64,000 nt of DNA, taken from the NCBI RefSeq assembly GCF_900108855.1, contig NZ_FNXY01000002.1, forward strand, positions 920,967-984,966, in the 5' to 3' direction. Below the pieces are notes generated by a model. That model was not told the origin of the DNA, made no database searches, and saw only the letters and a list, made by a program, of their open reading frames with translations. Origin of the DNA: Dyadobacter koreensis. GTDB lineage: Bacteria > Bacteroidota > Bacteroidia > Cytophagales > Spirosomataceae. The translations under genes and the position numbers were made by a program. Positions 45,814 to 55,280 of the stretch are shown one piece after another (the first letter of the stretch is position 1; every line of letters starts with the position of its first letter).

Positions 45814-46730
45814 GCAGGAATAATTAACTGATGAATATGTGCGGCGATGGAAACGGGATCTAGTTCAGATATTTTCTGGTGGTATGCCTGGCTACCGTAT
45901 TTCCTGTTTGGATAACCTTCTGCCTTCAAGCTTTTAAATGAATTGATCTTAACACCTCTTTCCAGTAACTGCACAGAAAGTTGTTGTGCCAATCCACCGG
46001 TACTTACGTGTTCTTCGGCAACGAGAATAGCCGGTGCTTTTTCAACTAGCTGAATAATTTCATCTGTAAGTTCCAAAGGAAAATGCAACGCACTGATCAC
46101 ATTCACTTTTTCTCCAAGTTCTGCCGACTGATCCAGCGCAGTGATCACATTATTAGCAATCGGGCCAAGCGCGAAAATTGTAATTTCCGGAGAGTCGACT
46201 TCGTGAATCACCTTAAAAGATCCGGAAATATAACTATTCTCAGGTGTATTTTTTCCAAAACCCAAGCGCAGATAGGCGGGTTTTCCATCCGCCACAATTT
46301 GGCGGATAACAGGCTCAACTTCGTCTGCGAAGCCAGGTACCCAGACATTCGCATTTTGCAAACCGCTCAGGCAAGCAAGATCTTCAAGCGTGTGGTGTGT
46401 ACTTCCCATAATTCCATAGCCGTAACCACCGCCGTTGCCAACAATGAAAACGGGAAGATTATGGAAGCAGACATCATTACGAAATTGTTCCAGACAGCGG
46501 TAAACAATGAAAGGAGCGATGCTGTAACAAAAAACTTTGTAACCTTTATGTGCGAAACCAGCTGCAACACCGACCATATTCTGTTCGGCGACACCTGCAT
46601 TTATAAATCTTTTGCCAAGCTTTGCCTGTAAACTCTCCAAAGCAGCATACCCAAGATCTCCGGTAATAAAGATGATGGACTCGTCTTCGGTAACAAGTTT
46701 TTCCAGAGCGGCTGAAAATTCTTTTCTCAT
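45810..46730 (-). CDS. Transketolase-like, C-terminal half (pyrimidine-binding and C-domain)
   Basis: 306 residues, the second half of a split transketolase. Residues 1-160 carry the pyrimidine-binding domain (ITGDLGYAALESLQ, INAGVAEQNMVGVAAGFAHK with the conserved Glu for ThDP activation). Residues 175-300 form the C-terminal domain (ILVAEEHVSTGGLAQQLS). It should pair with the N-half at 48850 to make an active ThDP enzyme that moves two-carbon units. The epimerase-GT gene lies between the halves, so complex formation is in trans. The stop overlaps the next ATG by four bases. Confidence 0.93.
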   Translation of the reverse strand: MRKEFSAALEKLVTEDESIIFITGDLGYAALESLQAKLGKRFINAGVAEQNMVGVAAGFAHKGYKVFCYSIAPFIVYRCLEQFRNDVCFHNLPVFIVGNGGGYGYGIMGSTHHTLEDLACLSGLQNANVWVPGFADEVEPVIRQIVADGKPAYLRLGFGKNTPENSYISGSFKVIHEVDSPEITIFALGPIANNVITALDQSAELGEKVNVISALHFPLELTDEIIQLVEKAPAILVAEEHVSTGGLAQQLSVQLLERGVKINSFKSLKAEGYPNRKYGSQAYHQKISELDPVSIAAHIHQLIIPA

Positions 46731-46862
46731 TTTCTTAACTGATCAGCAATTAATTTGATCTATTTCACTTCCAATCCTATTTCCAATCGACCAAAAGGTC
46801 TCGAAATTCAACAGAATTTTTTTCTCCTAATCTATGCGTATAGAATTTGTTCTGAATTCTAT

Positions 46863-48857
46863 CTATTTTCTTAACTGCTTTACCAAAGTACGTATCTCGT
46901 CAGCCGTTTTATAGGATTTGGATCCTCTTCTGATGCGGGTACGAATGTATTTTGGCCGTTTTTTTGTCTCTTCAAAAATCTTGGTGATATATTCTCCCAG
47001 GAAAGAAATCCCCAGAATCGTTAATCCTCCGAAGAATACGATCAATACAATAACCGTGCTGATGCCCTGTGGGGTATCAGGAAAGAAAAATAGTTTGGCC
47101 AGGATTTGCCAGATTATTCCTAAAATTGACAAACCTGTCAGCGTAAAGCCTGCATAACTCATCAATTCCAGCGGAGCAAAACTGAATGAGAAAATTGCTT
47201 TTTTTGCCCACCAGATATTTTTCGTCCAGTTATTTGTTGATACGCCAAACATCCGCTCCGGCCTTACGTAAGGAACACCCGTTTGTTTAAAACCAACCCA
47301 GGCGCGCAATCCGCGAAGGAATTGTTCCGTTTCCGGCAGGTCAACCAATTCTTTCACGACTTTCCGGTCGATCATGGAGAAATCTCCTGCGTCACGAGGG
47401 ATTGGTATGTAACTCAGTCCCTGGAAAATCTTGTAAAATGTTTTGTAGAAAAAGTGGATATGCGGTTTCATTTCACGCTGCACACGAACACCGTAAACAA
47501 CGTCGAAGCCTTCCATCCATTTTTCATAAAAAGCAGGAATAATTTCCGGCGGATCTTGCAAGTCTCCATCCATCAATACGACACAGTCGCCGGTAGCAAT
47601 TTCCATCCCGCTTAAAAATGCAGCTTGCGAACCAAAATTTCGTGAATGGCTGATGCCGACCACATTTGGATCTTTATCGCATATTTTATTAATCACTTCC
47701 TCCTGATTGTCCGGGGAATTGTCATTAACAAAAATTATTTCGTAACGCACTTTCAACTCGTTGCACGTTTTCACAATCCTCTCATACATATAGGGAATCG
47801 CCTGTGCATCTTTGTAACAAGCTATAATAGCAGTAATAACCGGATTCAGCTTCGGATTAAGGAAAGCCGGAAGAATTGTATCTTCATATTTCTGCTGATC
47901 CTGCCACGCTTTTGTTTTAGACAATCCATCTTCAAGTGAAGTTTTAGCTTTCCAGCCAAAATCCGTTTCGAAAGCTTCCGGATCGCCAAACCATTCGGCC
48001 AAATCCCATTTCCGGTTTGACATGCTTCCCCATTTCGGCTCTTGTTTGATACCAAAAGTCTGCCGTGAAGTTTCGACAAGATCGCCAATTGTTGTTTTGC
48101 GGCCTGTCGCAATGTTATACGATTTTCCTGATGTTGTACTGTTAATTTTCAGCGCAGCATCTAAAAAAGCTTCAACACAATCTTCTATGAAAACGAAATC
48201 CCGGCTGATATCCGGAGAAACAAGCGATGGTAATTCGCCCTGTCTTACGCTTTCAACAAGTTTCGGGATAAGCCGGTCGGGTTCTTCCCAATACCCGTAA
48301 ATCGAATAAAGCCGTAGATTCAAAGTTTTCAGTTCAAAAACCCGTGCATAATATTCAAGTAAATAAGCTGCTGAAACCTTGGAAACTGCGTAATGACTAT
48401 TTGGTTCTACACGGTCTGTTTCTTTGGGTGCCGTGCAATTAAATCCATATTCTGAACTACTTCCTGCGTGAATATAAACCGTTTCTTTGTTGCAATTTTG
48501 CAAGATGTTGGCTGTCCCGATAACATTGGTTTCGTAAGTCAGGTTTACGCTGCTTTGTTTACTGTAAGCACCGTAAGCCGCCAGATTGAAAAGTGTTTGC
48601 GGTTTGTACCGGTCAAAAACTTCACGAACAGAATTGTCCGAAAGGATATCGCAGTGTATTATATTTTCAAACGGAACATTCAATAATTTTAAACGCCAGG
48701 CCTTTGTTGCATCGTGTGTGAGTGCGTAACAATCCTTTCTGATTTTGAAAATATCGTTAAAAAGATTTGCGCCTATAAAACCACTGGCTCCAAATACGAA
48801 AATCGGTCCTTTAAGTTGTTCTATTTTATCGCGGTAATGCGGTAAATGATCAAGCAT
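46863..48857 (-). CDS. Fusion of SDR sugar epimerase/dehydratase and GT2 glycosyltransferase
   Basis: 664 residues from ATG 48857, which overlaps the stop codon of the transketolase N-half by eight bases (ATGCTTGA). A start at 48920 would overlap 71 bases and is less likely. Residues 15-330 are an extended SDR nucleotide-sugar enzyme: FVFGASGFIGANLF for NAD(P), GSSSEYG, then the catalytic YAVSK. Residues 345-570 are a DPM1/GtrB-like GT2 (VITAIIACYKDAQAIPYMYE, IIFVNDNSPDNQEEV, VVLMDGDLQDPPEII). Two membrane helices at about 565-640 follow, as in GtrB-type undecaprenyl-phosphate glycosyltransferases. It may both make an NDP-sugar and load it on a lipid. Confidence 0.88.
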   Translation of the reverse strand: MLDHLPHYRDKIEQLKGPIFVFGASGFIGANLFNDIFKIRKDCYALTHDATKAWRLKLLNVPFENIIHCDILSDNSVREVFDRYKPQTLFNLAAYGAYSKQSSVNLTYETNVIGTANILQNCNKETVYIHAGSSSEYGFNCTAPKETDRVEPNSHYAVSKVSAAYLLEYYARVFELKTLNLRLYSIYGYWEEPDRLIPKLVESVRQGELPSLVSPDISRDFVFIEDCVEAFLDAALKINSTTSGKSYNIATGRKTTIGDLVETSRQTFGIKQEPKWGSMSNRKWDLAEWFGDPEAFETDFGWKAKTSLEDGLSKTKAWQDQQKYEDTILPAFLNPKLNPVITAIIACYKDAQAIPYMYERIVKTCNELKVRYEIIFVNDNSPDNQEEVINKICDKDPNVVGISHSRNFGSQAAFLSGMEIATGDCVVLMDGDLQDPPEIIPAFYEKWMEGFDVVYGVRVQREMKPHIHFFYKTFYKIFQGLSYIPIPRDAGDFSMIDRKVVKELVDLPETEQFLRGLRAWVGFKQTGVPYVRPERMFGVSTNNWTKNIWWAKKAIFSFSFAPLELMSYAGFTLTGLSILGIIWQILAKLFFFPDTPQGISTVIVLIVFFGGLTILGISFLGEYITKIFEETKKRPKYIRTRIRRGSKSYKTADEIRTLVKQLRK

Positions 48858-49677
48858 TCGTAAGTTCATTAAGATAGCGTTCCGTAACTTCCTGAGCGGC
48901 CTGCTGATAAAGTTCAGCATTCATGGGCAGATAATGCCATTCAAGCTTATTTTCCATATAAGACACTCCCTTACCTTTCACGGTGTGCGCGATAATGGCT
49001 TTGGGAAGTCCGTTTTTATGGGTTTTTAATTCGGTAATGGTCTGGTGTATGGTAAGTATATCATGCCCGTCGATCTCGACTGTTTCAAAACCGATCGCAC
49101 GCCATTTTTCAGGTGAAGCTGTTTCTCCCAAAACCTTGTCAGTTGCTCCAAAACCCTGCAAACCGTTTTTATCAACAAACATAAAAAGGTTATCAAGCTG
49201 ATTTTGGATTGCATAATGGGCAGCTTCCCAGGTTGTTCCTTCATTGGTTTCACCATCAGAAAGCAACGCGAATGAATAACTTTCTTCGTCACTGATTTTT
49301 GCTGCATGGGCAATACCGGTTGCGATCGGCAGACCGTGCCCCAAAGAACCTGTTGCAAAAGGAATTCCCTTATACTGGCCCGGAGCCGGGTGTGCAGGAA
49401 GCGTTGTTCCGTCCAGATAATAGGTCGCCAGATCTTCATCCGTAATCTCACCAAGAACATTCAGGCATGCATAAAGTGCAGCGGCGGCGTGTCCTTTGGA
49501 TAAAATAAAAGTATCTTCTTCTGATTTGTTTAAAAATAGGATGGCGATCATCAAGTCGATGCAACTTAGTGAGCAGCCGATATGCCCGGCATTCGCCTGA
49601 TTATAAAGGCCCAGGATTTTCAGCCGTAATTCACCGCTGATTTGTCTGGGTTCATTTATTACTTCATTTGCGGTCAT
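48850..49677 (-). CDS. Transketolase-like, N-terminal (ThDP-diphosphate-binding) half
   Basis: 275 residues from ATG 49677; a start at 49731 would add 18 unrelated residues. Features of the transketolase N-domain: NAGHIGCSLSCIDLMIAILF, ILSKGHAAAALYACL, and ATGSLGHGLPIATGIAHAAK. The ThDP/Mg motif reads LLSDGETNEGTTWEAAHYA, with the usual GDGE replaced by SDGE. The C-terminus contains HTVKGKGVSYMEN. Partner of the C-half at 45810. Location in a glycan cluster argues for a role in making an unusual sugar rather than the pentose phosphate pathway. Confidence 0.93.
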   Translation of the reverse strand: MTANEVINEPRQISGELRLKILGLYNQANAGHIGCSLSCIDLMIAILFLNKSEEDTFILSKGHAAAALYACLNVLGEITDEDLATYYLDGTTLPAHPAPGQYKGIPFATGSLGHGLPIATGIAHAAKISDEESYSFALLSDGETNEGTTWEAAHYAIQNQLDNLFMFVDKNGLQGFGATDKVLGETASPEKWRAIGFETVEIDGHDILTIHQTITELKTHKNGLPKAIIAHTVKGKGVSYMENKLEWHYLPMNAELYQQAAQEVTERYLNELTNA

Positions 49678-49799
49678 GGCCAATTTGAATGTTGATGTTT
49701 GCTGTGAAATTGGATACAAAGTAACGAGCAAAATTGTATTATTAAGTGCGCAATATACGAAATCTTATTTGACGGCTTGCCTAAAAGATGTCACTTCTG

Positions 49800-51656
49800 C
49801 TATTCAGACCCATATCTCTTACCCCTTAAGTTGATGATTTCCAGTGGTTCTTTTTGATTATTCCGTTTAATTAATATTCTGTCAACCTGTGTTGTGTCCA
49901 TGACCTGAATATAATTTAAACTTTTTGGAAGGTACAAATTGGTAAGCTGGGCATCCTGTACTGAATACGGTAAAAATGTACGATCCATCTCCGACAGAAT
50001 AGGAAGTTTGTAGGCCGGATATAAAATGGTGTCTCCCGGCAAATAAATCTGCTTGATTTTTTCGGCTGCTTCGTAATACGGGTTTTTCACTCTTGGCGTA
50101 GCAAAATAACCATACTTCACAGAGCGATCCTGATAGAACTCCTGCAGACGCTGCCCCACAAAATAAAATTGTACCGCAAGAAAGAAGAAAATAAGCAAAC
50201 GAAATTCTGTCGCCAGATTCGAATAATACTGTAATAATATACTGACAAGAATAATCACATACGGAAAGGAAAATCCGGAGTAGCGTTGTGTGATACCGTT
50301 TGTATGTCCGCTTTTGAAAGCCATTAATACCAAAAAAAGAGTAGGTATCAGTGCCATCATATAAAGTAAAGTCAATCTTTTGCGCTGTAATTTATCTGCA
50401 TTTTTGTGCACATCATAAAGGAAGGATAGTGCAAAAATGACAACAGAAAGCACGCAAAACTGAAATTTATTGCTGGTGTAAACCAATGCGCTCACCAGCA
50501 CAATGATGTAGGGAATTCTTGGGGCGAAAAATTCATGTACTTTGATTTTGTCCTTATATCGATACCAGACAATCAATAAAATCCCTACCAGAATAGAAAT
50601 CATGGCATTCCGCTTTCCAACCAGACTGTCTGACATTCCGTTCGTGAAAATCAGCAGATCTGAAAAAACAGGTAGTGCTTTGTTAAAAACATTGGCAAAA
50701 GTGGCCGGAAGTACTCCGAAAGGATTGTCATATGGCCGGGTTTCTGCCATTCTTTTATATAAATCGGCCTGATAGTTAAGGGAATAAAAGGTGTATTGGC
50801 CTCCGCCGTAGATCAGCCACCAGGTTACTCCGGAAAGCGCAGCTACTGCTGAAACGGCCATTTTAACCCAACCGCTGATGGATCTTAAAAAGAAAATTGC
50901 ATATAATCCGTGCACCAGGAGTACGACGATGGTCAGGAAATGGCAGAGAAGTCCAAGTCCGGCTGCCAGAACATATCCGGCATACAACCAGAAACTATTT
51001 TTTTTGCCTTCAATTATTTGTAAAAAAAGATAAGTTGAAAGAAGTGTCAGGAAAAAAGTCAGTGAGTAATTTCTTGCCTGGTGGCTGTAAGCAATGAAAA
51101 ATGGCTCAATGGCGACGATTCCCGCTGAGATTAATCCCGTGTTGACCGAAAAAAAGCGTCTTCCGAATTGATAAGTAAATCCGATAATCAATACACTGAA
51201 AACGACTGAAAATAGTCGCGCCGAGAAATCTGAAAGTCCGAAAATGTCCATCCAGATGTGCAGAAGCAGATAATAAAAAGGACTGTTCCCGATATCACTG
51301 CGCGTCATGGCCTCATAATAATCTCCCAAAGTTTTGGCAGACCAAAAGTCGGCAGGAGTAAAGGAGCGCGGATAAAAAGTTTCTTTATAGGTAAAAGATC
51401 GTAAAACCTGCGGGGATTTAAAACTAAACTCTGGCGTTTTCCAAAATTCAGGTGCCGTTAGTTTTCTGGTTGAAAATGTCTCTTTCTGATTCGCTCCTTC
51501 CAACACAATTCCCTGACTTACGACCATGGTACTTTTTTCATCAAAAAAGATACTGTAAGAGTCCAGGTGATAAAGTCGGAGGGAAATACCGATGATAAGT
51601 ATGACCGCGAGTATTGACCAGGATTGCAAGCTTTCCTTCTTGTATGTGTGCACCAT
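49800..51656 (-). CDS. GT39-like membrane glycosyltransferase (GT-C)
   Basis: 618 residues with about 12 membrane helices. The N-terminus SLRLYHLDSYSIFFDEKSTM has the Arg...Asp-Glu first-loop signature of the dolichyl-phosphate mannosyltransferase (PMT, GT39) group. RSDIGNSPFYYLLLHIWMDI and FSARLFSVVFSVLIIGFTYQ follow, with the usual 'PPLYY'-like element changed to SPFYY. It would transfer a sugar from a polyprenyl-phosphate donor to a protein, lipid or glycan on the periplasmic side. It is 122 bases upstream of the transketolase N-half on the same strand. Confidence 0.85.
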   Translation of the reverse strand: MVHTYKKESLQSWSILAVILIIGISLRLYHLDSYSIFFDEKSTMVVSQGIVLEGANQKETFSTRKLTAPEFWKTPEFSFKSPQVLRSFTYKETFYPRSFTPADFWSAKTLGDYYEAMTRSDIGNSPFYYLLLHIWMDIFGLSDFSARLFSVVFSVLIIGFTYQFGRRFFSVNTGLISAGIVAIEPFFIAYSHQARNYSLTFFLTLLSTYLFLQIIEGKKNSFWLYAGYVLAAGLGLLCHFLTIVVLLVHGLYAIFFLRSISGWVKMAVSAVAALSGVTWWLIYGGGQYTFYSLNYQADLYKRMAETRPYDNPFGVLPATFANVFNKALPVFSDLLIFTNGMSDSLVGKRNAMISILVGILLIVWYRYKDKIKVHEFFAPRIPYIIVLVSALVYTSNKFQFCVLSVVIFALSFLYDVHKNADKLQRKRLTLLYMMALIPTLFLVLMAFKSGHTNGITQRYSGFSFPYVIILVSILLQYYSNLATEFRLLIFFFLAVQFYFVGQRLQEFYQDRSVKYGYFATPRVKNPYYEAAEKIKQIYLPGDTILYPAYKLPILSEMDRTFLPYSVQDAQLTNLYLPKSLNYIQVMDTTQVDRILIKRNNQKEPLEIINLRGKRYGSE

Positions 51657-51715
51657 TTTTGAATGTCGGAAGTTAAAGCCGCGAAATTAAGGAAATTTCC
51701 AATGATTAGGCACTT

Positions 51716-53773
51716 TTACATTTTAAGGATTGTAAACTCCACGCGACGGTTTTTCTGACGGGTCGCTTCGGTAAGATTACTGGCAATCGGTTTGGCTGGT
51801 CCCCAGGCTTTTGTCTGAATTCTGAATGCGCCGATCCCTTTCGTTACCAGGTATTTTTTTACTTCCACAACCCGGTCTTCTGATAATTTTACGTTCTTTT
51901 TAGTATCTCCCTGATTATCAGTGTGGCCTTCAAGCAAAATTTCCATTTCCGGATATTCGTTCATGATACCAATGATCCGATCTAGTTCTTGAAATGAAGG
52001 TTCGGTTATATCAGCACTGCTTTGAGAAAACATGTTATTGGCCAGCCGGATTTGTTGGCCCGGTTTGATTGGTTGTAGATAAAGGTTTTTCCGAATTGTT
52101 CTGAACCCTGTTTCGCTGACAAGATCAATTTCCTCTGTGGAAGAAAAATAACCTTTTTCATCGGCCGTAATGATATAGGATTCTTTTAATGGCAAGATTA
52201 ATTTGAATTCGCCTGCCTCTCCTTCGAAAGTCGTCTTACTAAAAGTTTCACCCGTTTTCAGAATTTTTGCAGAAAGTACCGCTTTTACAGGATTCGTAGT
52301 TTCAAATTCAAATACGGACCCCGTAACCGTTGCAACCGGATCAGGCTTTATCGCCGGTGTAAGTCTGATCCTGAAAATATCTTCACGCCCGATCGTGTTG
52401 TCTGCAGAGCTGAAATATCCGTATTCTCCAGAGGCAGGAATATTAAAGTAAGAGTCGTGCTTCGGCGTATTGATGTTCGGGCCCAGGTTTTCGGGCTTGG
52501 ACCAGTTTAACCATGTATCGTCCAGCCGTCGGGATAAAAACACATCGCCGCCACCGTAACCGCTTCTTCCGGAAGATGTAAAGTATAATGTTTTATTATC
52601 CAGAGCTAAAAAAGGAGAATTTTCATCGCTTGCACTATTCAATACAGTGCCCATGTGTTTAGGCTCAGACCATGTTTCGCCCTCCTGAATAAAAGAGACG
52701 TACAGATCTTTTTTGCCCTCGGTATCCTTCCGCTGTACCGACATGATCAACACATTTCCATGTGGGGAAATAGCAAATTCTGAAAAGTCATGGTCATTGT
52801 ACAAATTCTCAATTTTGATCGCTTTTGGAAAACTCCATCCATTTTTTGTGTTAGTTGATTTAGACAGGCCATATACCAAACCTCCGCCAGGGAGATACAC
52901 ATTGATCAGGTAAAGGTTTTTTCCATCAGCAGAAACACCAATAATCGCATTGTCTCCATTATTGTTAACCGGAGGTCCCAGATTGACGGCTTCTGTCCAG
53001 TTATTATTTTTGTCAAGGGTAGAAACCCATGCATCCTGTTTGGAAGGAGAACCTATGTTGCCTTCATGTTCGGCTCTGGTGAAATACAGCGTTCTGCCAT
53101 CTGCTGAAATAATCGGATTGATTTCCTGGCCTTTACTATTAATCGCTTTTCCAAGATTTTCTTTCTTTTCTTCCTTCAATCCAGAATCTGCTACATTAAT
53201 CACCGCCTCGATAGGGTCGGAGGTTGAAGAAATTCCAATCGCATCGATCTGATTAAAGCCTCCCACTTTTGATGGATCAAGAATTATTTTTATGGCATTT
53301 GCAATCAGGTTTTCCTGCTTTGTGAAAACACGCAGCATTCTGCCTTTGGCGGAAACAGGGCCTGCTTTTTCGTCATAAATCAGAAATTCTTTTCCTGCTT
53401 CATTGTAAGCGTAAACTCTGGTAACCGAGCCCGGGTTATAGTTTTCAGCAATGGCAACTTGCTTTAATGCAATAGATTTTTCAAATCCAACTTTAATCCA
53501 CTCTTCATTTCTTCCGTCCGGAGTGGCTGGCGACCAGGCACATGGACTGACGCCAAAATCCGGAAGCTTGTTTGGTTCACCAAGAATTTGTTTTGACCGA
53601 AAACCCTGACCATAACTTTCCGGCCTGTATTCAGAAGAATATCCAAGAATTTTATCAGCCCAAAGTACAGGCTGCTGGGCAAGCATCTTTCCGCATACCA
53701 GTAAAATCAGGCTGCTGCAAATAAATAATTTTCTTCTCACTAAGCTCATTCGGGGCGCACTTGCTTTTGTCAT
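51716..53773 (-). CDS. OmpA-family outer membrane protein with PD40 repeats
   Basis: 685 residues. Signal peptide at about 14-32 (LFICSSLILLVCGKMLAQ). An N-terminal discoidin-like segment at about 35-185 has WSPATPDGRNEEWIKVGFEK and KQVAIAENYNPGSVTRVYAY. Then PD40 beta-propeller repeats follow (INPIISADGRTLYFTRAEHE, PFLALDNKTLYFTSSGRSGY, YFNIPASGEYGYFSSADN). A carboxypeptidase-regulatory-like domain is near 490-570. The OmpA C-domain at about 580-685 binds peptidoglycan (ILLEGHTDNQGDTKKNVKLS, RQKNRRVEFTILK). Such proteins occur in Bacteroidota surface-secretion and gliding settings; no partner is nearby. Confidence 0.9.
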   Translation of the reverse strand: MTKASAPRMSLVRRKLFICSSLILLVCGKMLAQQPVLWADKILGYSSEYRPESYGQGFRSKQILGEPNKLPDFGVSPCAWSPATPDGRNEEWIKVGFEKSIALKQVAIAENYNPGSVTRVYAYNEAGKEFLIYDEKAGPVSAKGRMLRVFTKQENLIANAIKIILDPSKVGGFNQIDAIGISSTSDPIEAVINVADSGLKEEKKENLGKAINSKGQEINPIISADGRTLYFTRAEHEGNIGSPSKQDAWVSTLDKNNNWTEAVNLGPPVNNNGDNAIIGVSADGKNLYLINVYLPGGGLVYGLSKSTNTKNGWSFPKAIKIENLYNDHDFSEFAISPHGNVLIMSVQRKDTEGKKDLYVSFIQEGETWSEPKHMGTVLNSASDENSPFLALDNKTLYFTSSGRSGYGGGDVFLSRRLDDTWLNWSKPENLGPNINTPKHDSYFNIPASGEYGYFSSADNTIGREDIFRIRLTPAIKPDPVATVTGSVFEFETTNPVKAVLSAKILKTGETFSKTTFEGEAGEFKLILPLKESYIITADEKGYFSSTEEIDLVSETGFRTIRKNLYLQPIKPGQQIRLANNMFSQSSADITEPSFQELDRIIGIMNEYPEMEILLEGHTDNQGDTKKNVKLSEDRVVEVKKYLVTKGIGAFRIQTKAWGPAKPIASNLTEATRQKNRRVEFTILKM

Positions 53774-53924
53774 TCATTGTCACTGGTATGTAAATGTATC
53801 GCTATTGAGAAACAGTTACTTGCCGATGATTGTATTATTTCAAAAAAATAGCGTGGTGAATATTATAATAATAAAAGGTAATGCCAAAGATTTAATACTG
53901 ATTAGAATGAATTCAAAAAACAAC

Positions 53925-55196
53925 CTAGTTTTTTGAACCGACTAAAAGAATCCAGTCCCAATCAGCTTGTTTGTCGGGCGGAACAATCACAGCTGCGTCG
54001 GTTCGTTCAAACTCTCCGCCAGTCCATCTTCGGCCGGTTCTTGGACTATACCAGACTGCTCTGAACTCGTTTCCTGTGAGTTTTGTCAGGTCCAGTTTAA
54101 ATTCTCTTGCGGTTGGAATGTATAAAATCGCCATCCGGTGATTTGAAATCGTCGCTACCGTAATTTCACTGGTTTGCGTCGTATCCTGAACAAGTTTTAT
54201 AGTCGGATCAGGCTGAATTAAAGCCCATGGAATTCCTTGCAGAATTTTTGAAAACCGGACCATATATTCACCGCCATCCCGTAAAATATTTACTTTCCAG
54301 GTTGGATTGAAGTTTTTGATCGTGCTCATATGGCAAAATCCGGCAGCCGAACTTAGCAGCGATTCATAGGCTTGTTTCCGAATTAAAGCAGATTGATCTT
54401 TAATCGGAAACTCTGAGTTAGCAATCAAAAAAGGACTTTTGATCGTACTTCCTATATTTTTCTGCCAGGTCGCCAAGGCAGCATATTCGGAGTCTGTTAC
54501 AGTCGAATCTGGCACGAAAACCTTAAGATCTGTATGATTTTTGTCCAGCGAATCAGGCGGCGTGCAGGTAGATAACGATGCGATCAACTGGTTCTCGGAA
54601 TTTGCCCGTAAAGTTTGTGTCAACGTGCGGGCTACAAAAGCCTTCTGATTTTCCTCTTCACTAACTATCCAGAAAACATTCGTGAATTTCGAGAAACGTT
54701 TACCAATATATTCACCATAACTCCGGCAAGCTTCTTCGCCCTGGGTTTCAAAAAGCATATTCCAACTTTGTCGGGAAACAACAAGTCCGATGACCAATTC
54801 ACGCTCTCTTGCTGCAATAATTACTTTTTCGAGGTGATCAAAATAAGCCTTATTCGGTTTTGTAATTTCGTTATTGACCTGAAAAGGAGTGACTTTATGA
54901 AAGTTTTTTTGGGTTGGCAAAGCTGGCAAAACATGTACCAAAAAGGTATTGAATGACTGTGACTTGCGAATATTGAGGTATTCGACAGCATTGGGATAGT
55001 CCAGCTTTCTTAATAATTGCCAGGCAACATCGGCGACTACGAGAAATGGCGCGTCGTTTTGATCTGCTAAATGTTTTCCGTCTTCACTAACTTTGAGAGG
55101 AAATTTGTAGTCTGCAGCTGCGGTATTATTTGATGCACGGGCTGTGATTTGAAGCGCCAGAAATAAGCTGAAAATGGAAAAAGACCGCGCGATCAT
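53925..55196 (-). CDS. DUF4038 glycoside hydrolase-like protein (apiosidase-type fold)
   Basis: 423 residues with a Sec signal (IFSLFLALQITARASN). DUF4038 TIM-barrel features: KVSEDGKHLADQNDAPFLVV, ADVAWQLLRKLDYPNAVEYL, and WIVSEEENQ where a catalytic acid could sit. The C-terminus has the collagen-binding-like domain typical of these proteins (FRAVWYSPRTGRRWTGGEF, DWDWILLVG). GH140 apiosidases are members, but many DUF4038 proteins are uncharacterised. It is on the same strand as rpe, 84 bases downstream of it. Confidence 0.85.
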   Translation of the reverse strand: MIARSFSIFSLFLALQITARASNNTAAADYKFPLKVSEDGKHLADQNDAPFLVVADVAWQLLRKLDYPNAVEYLNIRKSQSFNTFLVHVLPALPTQKNFHKVTPFQVNNEITKPNKAYFDHLEKVIIAARERELVIGLVVSRQSWNMLFETQGEEACRSYGEYIGKRFSKFTNVFWIVSEEENQKAFVARTLTQTLRANSENQLIASLSTCTPPDSLDKNHTDLKVFVPDSTVTDSEYAALATWQKNIGSTIKSPFLIANSEFPIKDQSALIRKQAYESLLSSAAGFCHMSTIKNFNPTWKVNILRDGGEYMVRFSKILQGIPWALIQPDPTIKLVQDTTQTSEITVATISNHRMAILYIPTAREFKLDLTKLTGNEFRAVWYSPRTGRRWTGGEFERTDAAVIVPPDKQADWDWILLVGSKN

Positions 55197-55280
55197 GGTG
55201 CCAAAGTGATATTGCGCTTTGGGCCATGAAGGAAATTCGGGTTGTATTTATTCATGTAGACTGGGTTAAGGTAGTTTTTT

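Noticed and set aside
48858..48920. Upstream start of the epimerase-GT2 fusion giving a 71-base overlap
   Set aside because: The ATG at 48857 overlaps the preceding stop by eight bases, a normal coupling arrangement, and keeps the whole SDR domain.
45810..49677. Split transketolase as a broken single gene
   Set aside because: The halves are in separate, complete frames with their own starts and a whole gene between them; split transketolases are a known natural form.
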